A DNA stretch of 64,000 nucleotides from Phoenicibacter sp963592435 (GTDB lineage Bacteria > Actinomycetota > Coriobacteriia > Coriobacteriales > Eggerthellaceae), in assembly GCA_963592435.1 (NCBI GenBank), contig CAVAWT010000004.1, forward strand, positions 20,026 through 84,025, given 5' to 3'. Of this stretch, positions 61,196 through 64,000 are shown piece by piece. Below the pieces are notes generated by a model. It was given only the letters and a program-made list of their open reading frames with translations, did no database searches and was not told where the DNA came from. The first letter of the stretch is position 1. Every line of letters begins with the position of its first letter. The translations under genes were made by a program, and so were the position numbers.

Positions 61196-61941
61196 GTTTT
61201 GGAACAAAAATGATTTGCTTTGAAAAAGCGCATTACCCTTTCAAGAACTACCCAAAATCAAAGACAAAAGATGTTCTTTTTCCTGGGTGTGCTTTTCCGT
61301 CTCAATTTCCTCAAACGATGAAAAAGATAGCTGAAGTCTGCAAAAATCACGGGTGTGGTGTTGCTTACGACTGCTGTGGTCATCCTTTGGATGGTTATGG
61401 CGTGGAAGGTGGGACTGACAAAGTTTTAAGAGGAATTGAGAACAGGCTAGCAAAAGCGGGCTGTGAGCGCGTCATCGTTTTGTGTCCGAATTGTTGGAAA
61501 CTCATGAAAAATAGGCTAAGCTTCCCTGTTATTTCAATTTATGAATTTTTAAAAGAAATTGATTTTCAGGTGGAAGATGACAATAGTGAAAGAGGTGTTT
61601 TGTTTACGCCTTGTCCCGATCGCCCCGACCATGAACTGGAAGCTCAAGTGAGAGAGTTTTCAGTTTTTGAAAACGTTGACACGATGACAAAGGTTCCTTG
61701 TTGCGGTCTTTTGCCTGAGATCATGAAGAAAGGACCAGAGGCTGTTCAGAAATCTACTAATAAGGTGATGGATGCAGCAGGCGGAGAAACGATCTACACT
61801 TATTGTGCTTCCTGCCTTGGACAATTTTCTCGCCTTGGAAACAACAATTGCAAACACGTTCTGTCAGTTCTTCTCGGAGTTGAAGAAGTCCCGGACTCGA
61901 AAAATGCATTCATGAACCGCGCGAAAGCAAAATTTGCCTAG
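61192..61941 (+). CDS. CCG-domain (HdrB-like) Fe-S protein
   Basis: A 249-residue protein with two cysteine-rich CCG-type sequences: VLFPGCAFPSQFPQTMKKI...YDCCGHPLDG...VLCPNCW, and, shorter, KVPCCGLLPE with TYCASCLGQF. Such pairs bind 4Fe-4S or unusual noncubane clusters in heterodisulfide-reductase subunit B, GlpC and related proteins. No membrane segment is seen, so it is probably cytoplasmic. It is the third gene of an overlapping operon with two TVP38 proteins, implying redox work at the membrane. It has ATGA coupling to the upstream gene. Confidence 0.85.
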   Translation: MSFGTKMICFEKAHYPFKNYPKSKTKDVLFPGCAFPSQFPQTMKKIAEVCKNHGCGVAYDCCGHPLDGYGVEGGTDKVLRGIENRLAKAGCERVIVLCPNCWKLMKNRLSFPVISIYEFLKEIDFQVEDDNSERGVLFTPCPDRPDHELEAQVREFSVFENVDTMTKVPCCGLLPEIMKKGPEAVQKSTNKVMDAAGGETIYTYCASCLGQFSRLGNNNCKHVLSVLLGVEEVPDSKNAFMNRAKAKFA

Positions 61942-61955
61942 AATTTTAAGGTGCA

Positions 61956-62023
61956 ATGGCAACATGAGCAAATGACGATTAATTCGTTGTTTATCCTTAT
62001 TAATATGGATGACATGTTGCCGT
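61956..62023 (+). promoter_or_regulatory. three-helix structured leader region before the SBP gene
   Basis: GGCAACATG (61958-61966) pairs with CATGTTGCC (62013-62021), extended one pair and one wobble outward. Inside it, AAATGACGA / TCGTTGTTT (61970-61978, 61984-61992; two G-U pairs) and ATCC / GGAT (61993-61996, 62007-62010) form two branches. It lies between the CCG gene and the SBP gene. A leader element or terminator is likely. Confidence 0.5.
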
Positions 62024-62097
62024 TCACAAAATAGTCGGACCAAAAGCGAAACTAAAAAGGTAAAATGTCTCTATTGTGTTTTTGCGCAATAAAGGGA

Positions 62098-62114
62098 GTG
62101 CAATTTAGTTGCAC
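62098..62114 (+). promoter_or_regulatory. hairpin just before the SBP ribosome site
   Basis: GTGCAA / TTGCAC with a 5-base loop ends seven bases before the AAAGGAGAGG ribosome site of the SBP gene. A second 6-bp hairpin (ATTGTG / CGCAAT) lies just upstream. Confidence 0.45.
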
Positions 62115-62135
62115 ACGAGTAAAGGAGAGGTGTTT

Positions 62136-63719
62136 ATGACAACACATCAATTTTCACGCCGTACCTTTCTAGCAGGCACGGCAGCGGCAACAGCAGGTGT
62201 CGCAGCTCTTGGTCTGTCTGGGTGCGGATCATCCAACTCAAGTTCTTCAAGTTCTTCCTCATCGAAGAAAAAGGCTTCAGTCATCACAGGAGCTCCAGCC
62301 TACACATCAACAAACTGCAACCCAATTGGAAACAGTTCTGCTTTGATGTTGGCAGCAACATGGCATGTCTTTGAGGGACTCTATGATTTGGATTTGACAA
62401 CCTACAAGACCTATAACGGACTTGCAGACGGAGAGCCAACAAAGGTGTCAGACACTGAGTACACAGTCAAACTGCGTTCTGGTGCAAAATTCTCTGACGG
62501 CTCAGAAGTCAAAGCATCAGACGTCGTCAATGCGTTTGAAAAGAACATGGCAGACGACACATACGGTCCATTCTTGGACTTCATCGACTCTGTTTCAGCC
62601 AAAGACGAAACAACAGTCGATTTCAAACTGAAATATGCTTTCGCATCACTTCTCAAAGGTCGCCTGAGCGTTGTTAAGATCTTCCCAGCATCACAGAGCA
62701 CAGATGACCTGAAGAAGATGCCAATCGGCTCTGGTCCATGGAAATATGATTCGATCAATGGTGACGATGGTGGCACAATCACATTTGTTCCAAATTCAAA
62801 CTACAACGGAACAAAACCTGCGAACAACGACAAGATGGAATGGAACATTTTGCTCGACAACACATCACGCACAACTGCTGTGACAAGCGGATCCGCGATG
62901 GCCATCGAGAACGTTCCTGATGCTAACGCTGATCAGATAACGAACTCTGGAATGACTGTTGAATATGTTCCAGGATTTGCTTTGCCATTCCTCATGTTCA
63001 ACACAAAGAAAGCTCCTTTCAATGACAAAAAAGTGAGACAAGCTTTCTTCTATGCAATCGATGTTGACAAGCTCATCTCAAATCAAATGGCAGGTCACGC
63101 AAAGGCTGCAACTTCATTCTTGCCTGAGTCCTATGCGAATTACCACAAAGCTTCAACTGTTTTCTCATATGATCCTTCAAAAGCAAAATCTCTTCTTAAA
63201 GAAGCTGGTCAGGAGAGCATCACATGCGAGCTCATGGTTAACAATAACTGGGTAAAGAATTTGGCAGCTCAAATTAAGGAAAACTTGGCAGCTGTCGGAA
63301 TCAACGTCACAATCAATGAGACAAAGATTGACTGGGCAGCACTTGCTCCTTCTGATTCAATTTTGCCATACGACGTTATGCTAACACCAGGCGACCCATC
63401 ATGCTTCGGCAACGATCCAGACCTTCTCATGAATTGGTGGTATGGTGACAACGTTTGGACAAAAGGACGTTCTTGCTGGAACACAACGGAAGAGTGGGCA
63501 ACGCTTCAGACGAAGCTCCAGAGTGCTCGTCAAGAAGCTGACTCTTCAAAGCAGCAATCAATTTGGAATGAATGCTTCGACATCATTGCTGAGAACTGCC
63601 CAATCTATCCATTGTTCCATCGTGAAACGGGCACAGCCTATGACTCGAAGAAGCTCGAGAGCTTCGGTCCAATCGGAACGACTGGTCTTGTTTTCCTCGG
63701 CACGACGGCTTACGAATAA
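62136..63719 (+). CDS. Tat-exported lipoprotein, peptide-type ABC transporter substrate-binding protein (SBP family 5)
   Basis: A 527-residue solute-binding protein. The N-terminus is a twin-arginine lipoprotein signal: SRRTFLAGTAAATAGVAALGLSGC, with lipidated Cys and a Ser-rich linker after it. The family 5 domain includes FEGLYDLDLTTYKTYNGLADG, YTVKLRSGAKFSDGSEVKASDVVNAFEKNM, LPFLMFNTKKAPFNDKKVRQAFFYAIDVDKLI and CPIYPLFHRETGTAYDSKKLE. Members bind oligopeptides, dipeptides or nickel. AAAGGAGAGG is five bases before the ATG; the frame is open upstream to 62109 without support. The permease and ATPase genes are not in the window. A strong terminator and the large repeat hairpin follow. Confidence 0.93.
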   Translation: MTTHQFSRRTFLAGTAAATAGVAALGLSGCGSSNSSSSSSSSSKKKASVITGAPAYTSTNCNPIGNSSALMLAATWHVFEGLYDLDLTTYKTYNGLADGEPTKVSDTEYTVKLRSGAKFSDGSEVKASDVVNAFEKNMADDTYGPFLDFIDSVSAKDETTVDFKLKYAFASLLKGRLSVVKIFPASQSTDDLKKMPIGSGPWKYDSINGDDGGTITFVPNSNYNGTKPANNDKMEWNILLDNTSRTTAVTSGSAMAIENVPDANADQITNSGMTVEYVPGFALPFLMFNTKKAPFNDKKVRQAFFYAIDVDKLISNQMAGHAKAATSFLPESYANYHKASTVFSYDPSKAKSLLKEAGQESITCELMVNNNWVKNLAAQIKENLAAVGINVTINETKIDWAALAPSDSILPYDVMLTPGDPSCFGNDPDLLMNWWYGDNVWTKGRSCWNTTEEWATLQTKLQSARQEADSSKQQSIWNECFDIIAENCPIYPLFHRETGTAYDSKKLESFGPIGTTGLVFLGTTAYE

Positions 63720-63756
63720 TTCGGTCAGCTGACAGCGCGACAAACGAAAAAATTCG

Positions 63757-63786
63757 GGAGGCACCTTTTGGGTGCCTCTTTTTTTG
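63757..63786 (+). terminator. terminator of the SBP gene
   Basis: Perfect 8-bp stem GAGGCACC / GGTGCCTC with a 5-base loop, followed by a T-rich tract, 38 bases after the stop. Confidence 0.92.
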
Positions 63787-63796
63787 CACCACCCAT

Positions 63797-63907
63797 GGTG
63801 TCAGACATCTTTTTCGCGCAGGAGACATGGTGTCAGACATCCCCTCTGTGGTCCACGAAAAAGATGTCTGACACCATGTCTCCTGCGCGAAAAAGATGTC
63901 TGACACC
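63797..63907. repeat. 45-bp perfect inverted repeat built from four TGTCWGACA units
   Basis: Arms 63797-63841 and 63863-63907 are perfect reverse complements, 45 of 45 bases, around a 21-base loop. Each arm has two 13-base repeat units separated by 19 bases containing TTTTTCGCGCAGGAGA. The loop holds a small GTGG/CCAC pair. It lies 12 bases after the T-tract of the SBP terminator. The remaining bases to 64000 show no gene. Confidence 0.9.
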
Positions 63908-64000
63908 CCTTTTAGCGACCACAAAAATAACAGATTTTCCACCAATTTTTTGTTCCTGACGAAGAAAATTTTTGCTTATTTAAATGAATGTGTGTTTGAT

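Noticed and set aside
63558..63959. Small frames on both strands around the terminal repeat (63583-63945, 63768-63959)
   Set aside because: They are translations of the inverted repeat and the SBP end, with no ribosome site or family motif.
1..64000. CRISPR array, tRNA, rRNA, IS element or prophage
   Set aside because: No regularly spaced direct repeats, no cloverleaf, no transposase or integrase frame was found on either strand; the dispersed TGTCWGACA units are irregularly spaced.

Overview
The window is an AT-rich stretch of bacterial chromosome carrying 54 protein genes. Most are housekeeping genes and no tRNA or rRNA gene was seen. Several features suggest an anaerobic actinobacterium, most likely a low-GC member of the Coriobacteriia. 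These are a DivIVA-like gene directly before a DUF177 gene, an L27 that starts MAHKKGQG with no processed N-terminal extension, a large SARP-type regulator, transketolase split into two genes, a Tat lipoprotein of SBP family 5, frequent TTG/GTG starts, several apparently leaderless genes, and a sulfhydrogenase/AsrAB-type electron-transfer operon. This placement is inference from gene content; no marker was searched.

Layout. 1-6035: N-terminus of polyphosphate kinase, aspS, a Cys/His-rich heavy-metal P-type ATPase divergent from its ArsR repressor with twin operators between them, and a cyclophilin. 6126-11232: a TPR membrane protein, then a three-gene operon whose order matches the beta-gamma-delta-(alpha) order of archaeal sulfhydrogenase. 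Here delta is fused to a shortened, Ni-motif-less alpha remnant. A zinc-ribbon membrane protein follows. 11233-16727: dgt, dnaG, def, DivIVA-like, DUF177 and an L31 with a long charged tail. 16841-24466: an orphan HemW-like radical SAM protein, polA, rplU (Lys-rich tail), rpmA, an Obg-NadD fusion and yqeK. 24651-34202: a STAND/SARP regulator, secA, prfB (with an unusual SPT tripeptide), two transketolase halves and a lipoprotein phosphatase. 34332-41838: a HEAT protein, a membrane protein of unknown function, an NCS2 purine permease with hpt, a solo hypB, a PRTase, DUF1643, a THEP1-type NTPase and nnrE. 42010-48879: an M20 amidohydrolase, two MFS transporters separated by a large structured RNA or terminator, and a secreted papain-like protease with InlB-type repeats. 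49176-57964: galU, cysK-cysE, a small hypothetical gene, a TIGR01906 membrane protein, a glutathionylspermidine-synthase-like ATP-grasp, metK and priA. 58121-63719: a YdjY-like lipoprotein, a TVP38-TVP38-CCG-domain operon and a peptide-type SBP.

How the genes fit together. Replication and repair (dnaG, polA, priA, dgt), translation (aspS, def, rpmE, rplU, rpmA, obg, prfB), secretion (secA), cysteine and AdoMet supply (cysK, cysE, metK), purine salvage (NCS2 with hpt) and peptide or amino-acid use (M20 peptidase, secreted protease, SBP) describe an asaccharolytic or mixed anaerobe. Its electron-transfer modules are built on Fe-S and flavin proteins.

The most unusual items are: (1) the hydrogenase-derived complex with a fused, degenerate large subunit; (2) a ~170-nt structured element at 44717-44887 whose long closing helix has only G-U imperfections; (3) a dispersed odd palindrome TGTCWGACA, counted 16 times in 64 kb inside genes and in intergenic hairpins, ending in a perfect 45-bp inverted repeat at 63797-63907; (4) the Obg-NadD fusion; and (5) RF2 with SPT in place of SPF. 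All counts are by eye from the sequence; no database search was possible.
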